DNA of 64,000 nt, taken from NCBI GenBank assembly GCA_009760855.2, contig WPIO01000001.1, positions 2,414,501 through 2,478,500 of the forward strand. The letters are read 5' to 3'. A program made the position numbers and the translations under genes. This stretch comes from Cristatella mucedo. Its lineage: Eukaryota; Bryozoa; Phylactolaemata; Cristatellidae. Below the pieces are notes generated by a model. The model was not told the DNA's origin. It ran no database searches and was given only the letters and a program-made list of their open reading frames with translations. Below are positions 46,366 through 58,168 of this stretch, piece after piece (position 1 is the first letter of the stretch; each line of letters begins with the position of its first letter).

Positions 46366-47387
46366 GAAATGTCTGGGTGGCTGCTGCGATTGTGACAAGC
46401 GCCTGCTGCTGCTCAAGCTGCAGCAGTTCGCGAGATCGAAGCCTAAGACGAAATACTCGAGGTGAATGGTGCTCTATTGATCACACATGCAACACAGTGC
46501 CACAGATTCGAAAAGTCGCCGGCGGCATCCGGCTACAGCGAAATCGTACCGAGCACAGCCAGACCATGGCAGGCCAACAGCGCCAGCGGCAGAGCAGGCA
46601 ACGTGACAAGGCGCGAGCGTCGTCAGCTACACCAGGATTGCATTGCGCATGCGTAGACCACCAGCAGGCGAACCCTAGGTACAACCGCACTGGCAGGGAG
46701 CACTGAGGCGCACGCGCGAAGAGTCGTCACACCCTATTACCAAAATAGCTCTTTGCATGCCCATCAAGTAGACGCAGGCCAACTTTACTGGAAATAATAA
46801 GCAACTGGCACATCAGCTCCTTGTGAATCTGACGTACTTTAAGACACCCACGAAATACCTGCCTTTATTACTTCACGCCTACAGGCCGTGGGTGCACGCA
46901 CCGCACCGAACATTTGTACTACCATGCTTAAGTGGTTATCTGCGGAAGCTCGTAGGTGTGCACATTAGACGCGTTGTGCATCGGTAGTGTACGTTATTGG
47001 ACTTCTCGAACCGTCATCTAAGAGCAGCTAGGCGTACGGCACTTGTAACGGTATAAATAATCAAAGCGAATGTCCAGCAAGCAAACAAAGACATTGCGAA
47101 GATCCGGTACACGTTTTAAATGCTGGCTAAATCAAGCGGCTGAACGTTAGAAGCAATCACTCAAAGCACTAACGGATGGACTGCGAACAAGTCTTTATTG
47201 GAATGAAATCTGAATGGGCTGTAGATATGACCGGCGACTGGGTAGCTTAGGCTGCCACATTCACTCCTCCACTTCTTGCTTCTAAAACAACATGCTCTAT
47301 ACAGTATTACCCTGGTACGGACGCCGGTACAACCCCTTAAGAAAGCACTGCGCATTAAATCGCCGACGCTTTGACCTACGGACTTAC
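46366..47387. other. Single-copy DNA at the duplication join
   Basis: Sequence right of duplicated block 3. It contains an AATAAA on the minus strand near 47,195 that could have served a GGT relic. No other feature recognised. Confidence 0.4.
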
Positions 47388-47485
47388 GTCAGCAAAGCTC
47401 GACCATCTACAATTTGGCTCGATCGCTTGATGAATGCGAGCCAAGACGGAATTACCAAGGTGTAACACCACTCCGGCGTCTGTAG
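47388..47485 (-). pseudogene. Possible GGT exon-8 relic
   Basis: 98 bp between an acceptor TTTCCCTAG and a donor GTAAGT, with the same phases as GGT exon 8 (2 bases in, 0 out). The peptide VLARIHQAIEPNCRWSSFAD loosely follows the YHRxVEA--FAD helix. No GDP motif is present. Position and phase are the main support. Confidence 0.25.
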
Positions 47486-48311
47486 CTAGGGAAATAGGTC
47501 ACAGCTACCGATCGGCCAATAGCCGGCGCAGCAGGGACACTCTGCACCTCACTACTCTAAATTGGTACGCGTATCAAACGCGTAAAAATCGCGCGTAACT
47601 GCAGTTCGATCTCCAAGAAGAAGAGAGTTTTCTCACCCGTAAGCTGCTGTGCAGATGACGGAGTGCTCGTCTTTCTACCTATCATATCGTATCGTGCCCA
47701 AGCCGGCAGTCCTCCGGACTTGCTTCAAAGTCTGCCCAGAGCTCTCCGCTGGAGTTATATAGTGCCCTAAGGTGCGCATGCGCCTCTTGTTCCGGTAGCT
47801 ATCATTACCTGGTGGCTAGGTCACGACCTTTGAAGTCGCTGTAGCGATTTTTCTATTTCTGGAGTATTGGAGCTGTGTCTCGGCATTATGCACAAATAAT
47901 ACTTGGCATACTAGTTTTGTTAGAATAAACCTAGCGGCATGATCACAGCGAATCCATTAGACGACTGCCGACGTTCTTCCCCTCACGACTGCTTAGCTCT
48001 ATGCTTTTTGAACGTAAGCCCGCATATAGCTGCTGTGGATACGAAAAGAAAAGTGATGGAATGACGAAGTCTAATTGGTAATATATATTTTATTTATTTA
48101 TTTATATTGAAGAACAATGAAATGCCTAAATTAAAATCGGCTGAAGTTGATAACACTAAGCTTAAGTGGTCTACAAAGCGAGATGCACCAAATACATGGT
48201 CTTACTCTAATCTTCAGGCCTAACATTGGGGTTGCGCTTTGAGCTTTCAAGAGTCGTTCGATGCTGCAGCTGATACTGGGCACCTAGCTGTCGAATGGGG
48301 TCCTATACGCT

Positions 48312-48445
48312 ACGGACACTGTCGAAAGTCAGAATACCTGCATGTATTGGGGCTGCACCTGTAAGTAGCGAGTGCCCTTTATCGAGGCTCAGCTTCACTG
48401 CCATTCGTCTCGCGTCGGCGACTGAGTAACACCGTAACTCGTACG
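48312..48445 (-). pseudogene. Possible GGT exon-7 relic
   Basis: The frame reads ELRCYSVADARRMAVKLS, then LLTGAAPIHAGILTF, resembling the D-L-x-x-Y-x-V and L-T-A-P-x-P-x-G-x-V-L strand of GGT exon 7. A GTAGCG donor in the matching phase lies near its end. No upstream GGT exons could be found between this and 51.5 kb, and the 5' splice phase does not fit. Divergence is high, so this could be chance. Confidence 0.35.
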
Positions 48446-48739
48446 ACATCTGAAGCCTAGACACAATGGTGCAATCAATCCAGCGCATCTTTTTTACATA
48501 TTTGTCCCTCGGCAGTACCGGTAGGTCTTGTTCCCTACTTGCCGTTGTCAAAGCTTCATGGCTTCGTATGAGACTTTCTGAATTCCATGTTGAAACTGCT
48601 CTATGAGAGCTACTGAATTATAAGAGCCTGAAACAAAGGCTCATAATTTACAGCTTCTGCGTTTGCCCAGAAATCCGTGAACTGCACCTACTGGACTCTT
48701 CCAAGTCACTTCCTCCATCCTATTCAGCTTCTTGGTTGC

Positions 48740-48900
48740 TGAGCCATGATAGCCTAGGAGGTCGCATGCCAGCTCTTCACTGCCAATGTCGTGAGTTCGA
48801 ACCTGCACAGGGCATTTTCCTTTATTGCCAACTGCAAGGGCTTGCGATGGCCGTAGGCTCATCTGCCGCTACACAAATGAGGCTGCTAAATCAGCTACGA
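48740..48900 (+). mobile_element. SINE S1, diverged
   Basis: Head GTCGTGAGTTCGAACCTGCA, body GCAAGGGCTTGCGATGGCC, and tail GAGGCTGCTAAATCAGCT. Confidence 0.7.
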
Positions 48901-48949
48901 TTTTTTTATTGGGCGAATTCGTCATACTTAATGATCTGCACTGGTTTGT

Positions 48950-49078
48950 CCCTGTGGTTAAGGTGCTCGTCCCGACGACCAAGGTCTGACCGAGGTCATG
49001 AGCTCGAGCCCCGTGGCATAGGTGAAGCGCCTGAATAGAGATTACGTTCACTTAGGGTGCTATACAAAGGGATTATAT
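48950..49078 (+). mobile_element. SINE S2, near complete
   Basis: Head GGTTAAGGTGCTCGTCCC, B box GAGCTCGAGCCCCGTGGC, tail GAAGCGCCTGAATAGAGATT to GGGTGCTATACAAAGG. Confidence 0.88.
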
Positions 49079-49463
49079 TTAATGACATTTATTTCTTTAT
49101 CTGCAATCCGACGAGGGTTTAACCTACGTAGATGACCATTTGGCTGCATTGTGGAATTCGCTTAGTGCAAGCGTAATTGGTTTAGAGGCATAGACTCATC
49201 CAACGTATGGAGCGAAATCGTAGTTTCAGTTGGCGGCAGTTTTTTATACTGCAGCCTACTATCAGCCAGCCGCTAGGCAAGCGCAATACTGGGATTACTA
49301 ACCAGCACAAACGCGAGTGCTCTAATGCCGTCAGCAACTGTGAATCTTCTAGGTTTGTCTGTCTCAACGATTTCGAGGGCGAAACGAGACTGCTTAAGCA
49401 CAGGGGCGTGGCCATTTAAGTTTCGTTAAGCACAATCGTACGACCCGATTTGATTTATTGTTT

Positions 49464-49552
49464 AATAATAATAGAAATAATGCACTTGATAAAGCGCCCT
49501 CAGAGAACTCAATCTCTTTCTAGGCGCTTTACATTTGCTGCAAAGGGAAATG
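49464..49552 (-). mobile_element. LINE-A tail fragment
   Basis: Reversed ATT tail and complete hairpin, followed by GCTGCAAAGGGAAATGCAAT, then unrelated sequence. Confidence 0.8.
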
Positions 49553-49984
49553 CAATTTTTGCAAGCAAGACTTTATTGCTTTCTACTATAATATGGAACC
49601 GGCTGCTCGCGATGTGCACTTTTCTGGTACCTTTGCTTTGACTGAAGACGCGATGAAGAACGTGCCTAACACGTTCTAGAACAGGCTGGAGGACCCACGA
49701 GTATTGTGTTTCAGAAGTTGAGACTTGACGTCACAAGTGCATTAACCAACTTGGCTGCCTTAATACAGTCTATGCTGGCATGAATTTTCTTATTGCTACG
49801 TAGTCGAAAGAAGGCTGACTTGACTGCAGCTGATCACTCGTCATGGACTTCTAAATCATCTAAAGAGAATCTAGGTGGACGAGGTCATCTAAATCGACTT
49901 AGCTGAGCTTGTCACTTTGCCTTTGTTGATTGAGATAAAGTTTATTGGCTACCAAATGCGTACCAAAATCCACTTAGGCTGAGA

Positions 49985-50070
49985 GAGACCTTTACAAAAG
50001 TCTCCTGCGTAACACCCACCTAGTCCTTGCGCATTGTGGAGTTACAGACGAATATACGTTACATTAGATC
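49985..50070 (+). mobile_element. LINE-B tail fragment
   Basis: CTCCTGCGTAACACCCACCT, then GTGGAGTTACAGACG and a TTACATTA end. Confidence 0.65.
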
Positions 50071-50599
50071 ACTTGGGCACATCACACCCAGATTGGATAG
50101 AGACTCTATAGGGCATACGGTCATGAGTTTCCAGTTTTAGAATTACGCTATGTTTGCCCATGGCTGGCGGAACGGCTTTACCGTTTTTCTATTCAATAAC
50201 ATTTACTGGAATCTCTATTAGAACGTCAGCAACAAATGCAGCAAAGTAGTTGATAGAGTTGCCCATATTGACACCATCACAATGTTATTATTAAGTCATG
50301 ATTATAGTGAAATGCAAATAAAATAGTTTCGATTTTGTACAGAGCAATCTAAATGTATTAATGTTATTATTCAAGCTTTGAGTGATGCATTACTGCAGCA
50401 GATACGCGAGAGGGAGTGAAGCAAGGCAAGCAAGCTAGTGCATTAAAGTTTTAGCGATACGACGAACGCACTACTGCAGTAATTCAAATTCCAGGTTCAG
50501 TAACCATTGAGTATTAGGATAATTAAAGATACACCAACTACGATATTTATTCAACGTGATTTCTGTATTTCTTATTTTCGTGCCACAGTGCCACCGCTC

Positions 50600-50716
50600 A
50601 TTCAGCCGCTAACCGTACGAGCATGCTTCCATTACAGCATATGTAAATTGCCGAGAAATAAAAATTGAGTTCTCTGAGGTCGCTAAACAACTAATTATTA
50701 TTATTATTATTATCAT
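50600..50716 (+). mobile_element. LINE-A tail fragment, degenerate
   Basis: TTGAGTTCTCTGAGGTCGCT followed by (ATT)n. Confidence 0.6.
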
Positions 50717-51489
50717 GCTTCCATCCATGGTCTTTCATTAGCACACTTCCATTACTGTTTCGGGCCTGAAAAAGGGAGCATTATGCCAAAACAGATTCGT
50801 CGACCCAATAGTATGCTACGATGGTTGGCGATACTAAAGAGTTCGCGTCTAATACAACCGTCGTCGATGAAAACAAATCGCTTACTCCAAAGCGATGCGT
50901 CTGCGGTTCGTGCGACAGCGCTCAGCTCACTCGCATCTCCGCGCGCGCCATATAGCGCCATATAACGCCGTATTGGCGGCATGGTAGTTGCATTCAATCG
51001 AGCGGCGTACAGCCACTCCCGTCGCTAGTCCATCGCTCGTCGCGGTTTCCTAACCCGCAACGTTTGACCCGCCTATAGGTCCCCGCCTCTTATAGGACTT
51101 ATCTCCCTCGCCTAAAATGTGTTCATATTTATCAAATACTAACCTTAAGATCGGTGGAGTTTTGACTAAGCTGTAAAAATTAATGTGGCACACAGTACCA
51201 CACAGTGCCACACTCAGAGAAGGCAACTGAAGCTGTTCGCGCATTTAGGTGCTGACAAAGAAGAACGTATTTACTCTGTTTGTCGTCATAAAAATTTGAA
51301 GCACTTACCCTGGACCATGTATTTCAATTTTCATGATGGCCGGGTCGTTAATGGCCTACTTTTCATTTTCAGGACGTGTGGGTGAAATGACGCCGTCGGC
51401 TTAACCTGACAGACGCAGCATGTTCCTAATTAATTACTAGGTCTACCTACTAATATCCAATAAGCGTGCGAAAAGACTGTAACGCCGAC

Positions 51490-51750
51490 ACCTTAGCTGC
51501 AGGTTCGAGGAGCCTCCCACCAGACAGCACCGACCGCCATGTGCCCCGCCCCCGCCCCCCCTAACCTGGCAGCCTCGTACGGCGGATTGTTTGTCTTCTT
51601 GATGATCTGCCAAATTGTGTAGACAAAGATGGCTGAACACACTATAGCCACCAGCAGGGCACTGCCAACTTTGAGGCGATCATCGAAAGACGTCTGAAAC
51701 TGTCGAATGGAAGGCAAATGAAACTCTACGTACTCACAGCCAGAGCGTTG
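51490..51750 (-). pseudogene. Decayed copy of the GGT-like membrane-anchor exon
   Basis: The minus strand reads KVGSALLVAIVCSAIF, then VYTIWQIIKKTNNPPYEAAR, clearly parallel to exon 2 of the GGT-like gene (anchor, TIWQ, KK, DEAARL). The acceptor position (TTTCAG at 51686-51691) and about 250 bases of flanking intron also match 30.2-30.5 kb. The phase at the acceptor differs by one base from the main gene. A G-rich insertion follows EAARL, and a stop appears soon after. This is a relic in the second unit of the segmental duplication. Confidence 0.7.
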
Positions 51751-51990
51751 TGTTTAGCGAGACAATTAGCATTATTTACGAGCTATTGAAATACTTAACA
51801 TTATTACGATTATTACGTTATTACGATTATTTTACTATCAAAACAGTCAATCTCCGTGAAAGCAAAGTCACTTCAAATGCAAAGGCTCAAGACGTTTTGT
51901 GATCCGAAAATAAAGGATACACAATAAAAATATTCGCTGATTTAATGAGCTCTTTTTTATCGTGGCAAAAGAGCCATGAAGGCTATCATA
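51490..51990. repeat. Segmental duplication, block 1 (second copy)
   Basis: Partner of 29.99-30.56 kb. It is interrupted on the right by a minus-strand LINE-B insertion beginning inside or next to the shared SINE. Confidence 0.75.
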
Positions 51991-51992
51991 AA

Positions 51993-52440
51993 CGTAATGT
52001 AATGTAATGTATCTCCGTCTGTAACTCCACGAAGCCATAAAGACTATGCGGGTATTACGCAGGAGAGTTTTGTATAGCGCACTCACAACCTAAGGAGCGG
52101 CTTTTGGTACGCATCCGGTAGCCAACAGACTTCGTCTCACGCAACAAAGAGAAAGTGTGAAGCATAGCCGAATCACGAGATCAGTTGAGGTAGTGAGTAG
52201 CATGGAAGCAGTAGCTCAAGACCGCTGAAAAAGATGAGCCATAGTCGGCAGTAGGAGAGTAGTTGTCGTTGCGTAAGAATTGTGGAAGCGAGTTCCACAG
52301 TCTAGGACCTGCAGAGCTAAAGCTTCTGTCGCCAATGGTCTTTAAGTGGAGGAATGGAGCAGCTAATTTATTGTCCACAAAGGACCCGTGGGCGCGAAGA
52401 GGCTGAAACTGGTGCAGCAGTTCAGCTAGGTACGAAGGAG
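51993..52440 (-). mobile_element. LINE-B 3' end with ORF C-terminus
   Basis: The minus strand encodes MAPSYLAELLHQFQPLRAHG and DRSFSSAGPRLWNSLPQFLR, a LINE protein C-terminus distinct from LINE-A. It ends in an ATTAC-type repeated tail (51,993-52,010). Confidence 0.85.
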
Positions 52441-52497
52441 CCAAGCCGTGACCTTGACCTTGTGGGTCAGTGCAAGAACTTTGCTCTGCATTCGTTG

Positions 52498-52665
52498 CTC
52501 AACCGGCGCATATTAATCCTGTGCATGTTCTGCTAACCATGTTGTTCTTGTTTTCATTGAGCATGGTGCCACTAACCATTGAACCATGCTTCCTTTGCAA
52601 TAAATGTTAAGTGCTTTGAAAGAGATCAAGCTCTCTAAGGGTGCTATACAAATGTAATGTTGTTA
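52498..52665 (+). mobile_element. LINE-A-related 3' end
   Basis: CTAACCATGTTGTTC region, then GAAAGAGATCAAGCTCTCTA and GGGTGCTATACAAATG. The tail resembles that of SINE S2 more than LINE-A. Confidence 0.6.
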
Positions 52666-52756
52666 TAAGGATTGACAAATGAACGGATCATGCTAAACTA
52701 AATTATTTTGTCAGAAAATTGCACACCAAAAGTAGTACATGCTATGTAATTCAATT

Positions 52757-52945
52757 GTATAGTGCCCTAAGAGAACTTAATCTCTACGCAGGCGCTTCAC
52801 ATAAGTCACTGGGCTCGAGCACATGACCTCGGCCAGAGCCTTGGTCCCCGGGGCGACCACCTTAAGCACTGCGAAAAACCTATGAAGCGCCTTAGTACAG
52901 ATTTAGTTCTCTAGGGGAGCTATGCAAATGAAATAAATTATATAT
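52757..52945. mobile_element. SINE S2 followed by an inverted S2 tail
   Basis: A minus-oriented S2 (52,757-52,870) is followed directly by a plus-oriented tail only (52,880-52,945), so the hairpin tail appears as inverted arms around the tRNA-like head. Confidence 0.7.
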
Positions 52946-53544
52946 TACTCGTCCTGTTGTCTAACCATTTGCAGGCTTTTACATCGTCAGTTGTCATTGG
53001 GAGTGTTTTCCCAACACTGGACTTCCGGAACTGGTAAATTCTTGGGCTTGGCAGAAACTGCGAAATCCCCACCCCTCTACATTTGTACCATAATATATTA
53101 TGCTTAGTGTGGCTATAATATAATATGTAATATAATAGTTTATCCGCTCAAATATTGATAGAAAATCTTGCTGGCCTAGCGGCGCGTCTTCGGTGAGTAT
53201 CTGCAGACGCTTCGAATAGAATTGGCAATTGCTTTTTAGACGGATGTGCTGATGCCAGCTTTGCAATGCCATAGGCTTTCAGCTGTGCTCCGTTTTCAGA
53301 CTCTCCGGAAACGAGTTAAAACCATCTACTACGGTATGCTGAGTTCTCCGGAGCGGCACAACCCTAGGGGGGCATGCCTCCCTGGCGCCGTGGGCTACAC
53401 AACTCCGGGGCACCACGCCCCCCCCCCGCGAAATGCGACCAGGTCCTGGACGAGCCGCTGATGATGCTTCTGAACAGTAGCCATCATTAAATCGAGCAAG
53501 CCAACCCCTCCACCCCCCGCACCCTAAACGTGGTCTCCCAAGTC
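52946..53544. other. Single-copy DNA between SINE S2 and block 2
   Basis: Includes C-runs near 53,419-53,427 and a GC-rich patch. No gene recognised. Confidence 0.45.
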
Positions 53545-54034
53545 GCAGTAACAAAAGCCGCGACGTGCTGAGAGAAAAAGGGAATCGCTGAGCCGCATGG
53601 CTCTCGAAGTCGCGCGGAAAAAAGCATTCTGGGAAGAGTACATATGCTGCTTACGTGGCCAGCTAGCCAGGATGTGACAAGGTAGCTAAGCGTTTGCTAT
53701 GTAACCGGCTGAGCACACAGGCATTAGCCAAAGTACCCTCGACACCTCCTGGGGAATAATTCGTGAAGGATTTCACTATTCTGCACGTTCCATGAACTGA
53801 CTACGACCTTAAATTGCGTCGTCACAGCGGCTGAGCGACTTCAGCTGCTCATGCGTCACGATAGAAAATTTACATCTTGGTCACTGACATGGAAATAGCT
53901 GTCGTTCATTCTGTACTTGGACGCGTGCGCCGCTGGCAGATTTCACAAATGCAACTGCGAAACGCCGAAATCCAGAAAATTGGCACGATGCTGTCAGGAG
54001 TCGTCGTCGTTGGCGAGCTCGAAGTGAAAGTCTT

Positions 54035-54108
54035 CCACAGAAAAGTTCAAGTGCCTAGAAAGAGATGGAGTTCTCTGACGGCGTAACATCACATGTATTA
54101 TTATTATT
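54035..54108 (+). mobile_element. LINE-A tail fragment (second duplicate)
   Basis: Partner of the fragment at 35.85 kb. Confidence 0.75.
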
Positions 54109-55277
54109 GAGGCAAACTTGCCGTGCACGCACCGAACGCCGCCATTGCATTGCTAAGCCGAGAGTGACGCTGTTACAAACGTGGTTTGCGGCTTCCACGT
54201 CCAAGCTGTACAAGCGCAGCACTCGCAGCGGTGCTAGTCTCAGCCGGCTCGCCGAATACTGGCGACGCCTGAACCTTTTAGCATGGCTAGTGACGAATAG
54301 CGCCAGTGCGTTTAACACGTCAAGTCCGTATCCGTAATTTTTGACGCGTCTATTTGACAATCTCATCGCGACCGCCTTTGCACGGCCTCGGCCATAGAAT
54401 ATACTTCCCTTCGAATAAAATACTCGCATCGGCTGTTTTCAATTTAATAGGTGATTTAAGGAAATCTTTGGATATTTTCTCATAATCTGTAATTCAGTTT
54501 TAGCCCAGCCGTCAGGATTTTTAACAATTTGCATTTTTATTTTACAGTAATTTCTCGTACAAAACACATAAGTTATTACAATCGTTTAATAACAATACCA
54601 TCTAGATATGTATCATTTAAGCGCCTGTCTTCTTTAATTTAATCAAATGGGTTTAAATTGCCTCTTCCACAGCATTCTACTAGGCTCAGCAGCAGCTGCT
54701 GATTGGATGACGATTGAGGCTCCAGCAGTAATCGGCCTGCTGCTGTTGCAGGTTAGCGTTCCGGCTTTGATAGACTACGCTCCATTTCACATTTCCCGTC
54801 TTAGTTTCGAGCCCTAACATGGTTTTTTGATTATTTTAAGCTTCATGTGCAAGCGAGGAAGTAACACTTTCTTGCTGTCGACGAGAGGAGTCTCTCGGTC
54901 GTTGTCACTCCCAGGCACAAAATGAGTTCGCTCAGCTGCCAGTCTTTCTTTCGCTAATGAAGAGCACCAGCACGACTATCCCTCAGACATATAGAGCATG
55001 GATATTTTGTGTAACAACCTTGTAGTCCGAGCATACGGACAGTGACCTTTATATTGCAGCAGCTCAACCACTTGTGTTGATCATATTTGATTTCATCGAG
55101 AAGTGTTGTCATGTTTCCACATGTCTATATAATCTGTTCAGAATGTGCAACAGAAAAAAAAAAGTTTGCTTCCATTGTGAAGTAATACTGCCTTACAACT
55201 GCGATTCGATGAATCACTGGAGAGTTTCCATCAAGGCTGCGAAACAATATATTGTAGATAAAATATATTCCAATATA

Positions 55278-55435
55278 TTGGCTAAAATTAAATAAATATA
55301 ATTCATTTGCATAGCACCCCAAGTGAACTAAATCTCTATTCAAGCGCTTCACATATGCCTCAGGGCTCGAGCCCATGACCTCAGCCAGACCTCAGTCGGG
55401 GCGAGCACCTTAACCGCTGGATCAACCCAGCTCGG
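55278..55435 (-). mobile_element. SINE S2 inside the hAT element
   Basis: Complete tail and head (GGGCTCGAGCCCATGACCTC, GCGAGCACCTTAACCGC), immediately followed by the minus LINE-A. Confidence 0.85.
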
Positions 55436-55795
55436 CTAATAATAATAATAATAATAATGTACTTGATAAATCGCCCTCAGAGAACTTAATCTCTTTCTAG
55501 GCGCTTTACATTTGCTGCAAAGGGAAATGCAATTAAATGGTAAGTAAAATCATGCTTGAAAACAAACAAGATGAACAACATGGTTTGGGGTGTCGTGCGC
55601 AGGGTCAGCATGCAAATGTGGTCAGTGGCAGCATGCACAGTATCAGCACGCATATGCACGTGAAGGACGAATCACAGGGACCCACTAAATGCTGTCCTAA
55701 ATAGGTGTGTTTTTAAGTTCCTTTTAAATGTGGTCAGGTCAGGGGATGTTCTGACACAGGTCGGGAGGGAGTTCCAGGCTTTGGGAGCTACAATT
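55436..55795 (-). mobile_element. LINE-A 3' end inside the hAT element
   Basis: Opposite orientation. An AAT-repeat tail at 55,439 is followed by the hairpin and 3' untranslated region, ending in the conserved FGDRAF/WNSLP-type coding end. It directly abuts a SINE S2. Confidence 0.88.
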
Positions 55796-56395
55796 TATTG
55801 TGCTCATTCGTATGTCAATATTAATATATTTTACTGGATTGGTTGATAATACCAATATATTTGATAATATATTGTAATATATTAAGGTATTATTATAAAC
55901 ATTCGTCTCAGTCACGTGATACATAATACATAAAAATACATTAATTGACTTTTCATATTTAAAAAGATCCAATTAAAATCATATCCGGACATTTATCCAT
56001 ACTAATCATTTTAACAAATCACGATTCTCCAAGTACGCTATCGTGTACAATCGTGGTGGCGCCCTTTTTTGTCTCAGAGGACGCCAACTTTGATGTCGAG
56101 TTTTAGCCCTCGTCCTACAGTTCCACCTGACAACAAGAAGCTCTGTCAGCTTTCCTTTGGCAAGAATCCTGTTGGTTCTGAAGCCAATACGTGGAAATGT
56201 ACTTTTGGAGCTGTTCGCAAACAAAACATTAAGCTCGGCTACACGAATCTGATATCCCACATCAAGCAGAACCACCCGAATTATCTAGAAATGTCTTACT
56301 TGGCGCAACAAGCACATGGAGACGGCAAATCCGAAACAGCAAGTAACGCAACCGGAACTGGACAGTCAGTATCTGGACAGACTGTAGTTCGATTA

Positions 56396-56752
56396 TGTGC
56401 AGGCCGGTACACTGCTCTGTTAAACCTCTGGTGGACAGCTGTTGGGAGAATCATCGAGAGGGGCCGGTGCACAGCTGTGGTCCGCCTGTGATATGGTCGG
56501 GACACACGCCTGTAACCCACTAGTGAACAGATGGTGAATTCACCATCAGGGTCGGCCGGTGCGAAGCTGTGGTCCACCTCCGGTGAATCATGGGGGTCGG
56601 CCAGTGCACAGCCGAGGTAGAGGAGAAGGGACTCGAGTGGGAGAGAGAGGACGAAGCGAGACTCGTCTCCCTCTGCTCCGTGCATTGTACGTTAAACTTG
56701 TGGTGTTGGTCACCGGCTGCCGTTCTGTGCTGTGCGCGAACCGAAAAACACA
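56396..56752 (+). mobile_element. Solo LTR inside the hAT transposase
   Basis: Begins TGTGCAGGCCGG and ends near GAACCGAAAAACA. It is homologous to the 26.5-kb LTR along its length. It disrupts the transposase just after the BED finger region. Confidence 0.65.
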
Positions 56753-57735
56753 GACCACCTTGGAGTACACGCTTGATAGTCGATCAACCAGTGTATTCAA
56801 ATGGCTGGAATGGATCGTCGTGGAGGAGCTCGAATTGACATTTTTCGAAAAGAGTTCACCTGAAGCAATACGAAACTGAATTCGATCTCTGTCAAAGCAC
56901 TCAAGAAATATATGTTCAAGCTGGTGGAGGTGGTAAAAAAAGATATCAGTCAAGGTCGCAAGTGCTACCACTTTCGCTCTTGGTGCTTGATGGCCGGTCT
57001 GAGAATCCAACACACTTTATTGGTCTTTTTATCTTCTACCCTGGCAAGGAGCATGCTACTGATCCTGAAATTCATCTGCTGGCCTTCGCATCTCTCCTTG
57101 ATGAGACGCATTTTACTGCGAGAACCGTGTGAATTTCATCAAATCGACACTTGAGTGGTACTCCTTGTCTCTCGATTCCCCTTTTCTGTTTGATTGTGGA
57201 GAACTGCTCAACCAACAAGGCAACAGCGAACCTTCTTGGCGTTCCACTTCTGGGATGCCGCAGTCACCGTTTTAATGTGGCTGTTGGGGCTTACATAAGC
57301 GCATTCTTCGCAACTGAATTGGACTTGATTTGGAAGCTCATGTCAAAATTGTCACCACTCAAACAGTCAGATCGATTGCGCTTGATGACATCCCTACGCC
57401 CAGTCAAGCGCCAGGTCACCCACTGGACAGGAGTTCCAGATATGTTTCAGCCCTTCGAAAGTATCCTTCCAAATCTTGATGAGGCAGACGAAGAAATAAG
57501 TTACCTTGGTCCCACAACTGGGCAGAAAAGGAATATTCGGGATCGCAAGCAAGCACTGGCCGTATGGAAATTTGTTACGATAGTGCCGCAGCGATGCGAC
57601 ATGTCGACAGAATCGGATGTTTTATTCCGATTGATCGTTTACTCGTATCCAGAGTTTGCCTTCGACCACTATCTTGGCAACGATAAAGATATCATAAACA
57701 GCAAAGATTTGGAAACGGCCTACGTCAAGATACAT

Positions 57736-58168
57736 CCCACTTTTCGGAATCCAACGGTCTAGAAATACCTCGTACAAACCTCAAATCCTTTGGAGACAGT
57801 GCATTTAGTTCGTATGCTCCCAAAGCCTGGAACTCCCTCCCGACTTGCGTCAGAACATCCCCTGACCTGACCACATTTAAAAGGAACTTAAAAACACACC
57901 TATTTAGGACAGCATTTAGTGGGTCCCTGTATCTCGTCCTTCACGTGCATATGCGTGCTGACACTGTGCATGCTGCCACTGACCACATTTGCATGCTGAC
58001 CCTGTGCATGTCACCCCTAACCATGTTGTTCATCTTGTTTGTTTTCAAGCATGATTTTACTTTCCATTTAATTGCATTTCCCTTTGCAGAAAATGTAAAG
58101 CGCCTAGAAAGAGATTAAGTTCTCTGAGGGCGCTTTATCAAGTACATTATTATTATTATCATTATTAT
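57736..58168 (+). mobile_element. LINE-A 3' end splitting the hAT transposase
   Basis: Transposase reading ends ...AYVKIH and LINE text starts at CTTTTCGGAATCC. The LINE ends in ATT repeats at 58,168, after which the transposase C-terminus resumes. Confidence 0.9.

Noticed and set aside
46462-46706. Gln/Arg-rich open frame
   Set aside because: No recognisable domain, and it lies at the join of duplicated and single-copy DNA. Composition explains it.
49207-49419. Plus-strand frame with SWRQFFILQP, resembling the GGT PW--LF-P segment
   Set aside because: Wrong strand for the GGT copies, no flanking splice phase, and the similarity is limited to a few residues.
53279-53554. 91-codon minus-strand Gly/Arg-rich frame as a second-unit first exon
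   Set aside because: No ATG-donor pair with the needed phase was found, and the GC-rich C-runs explain the open frame.
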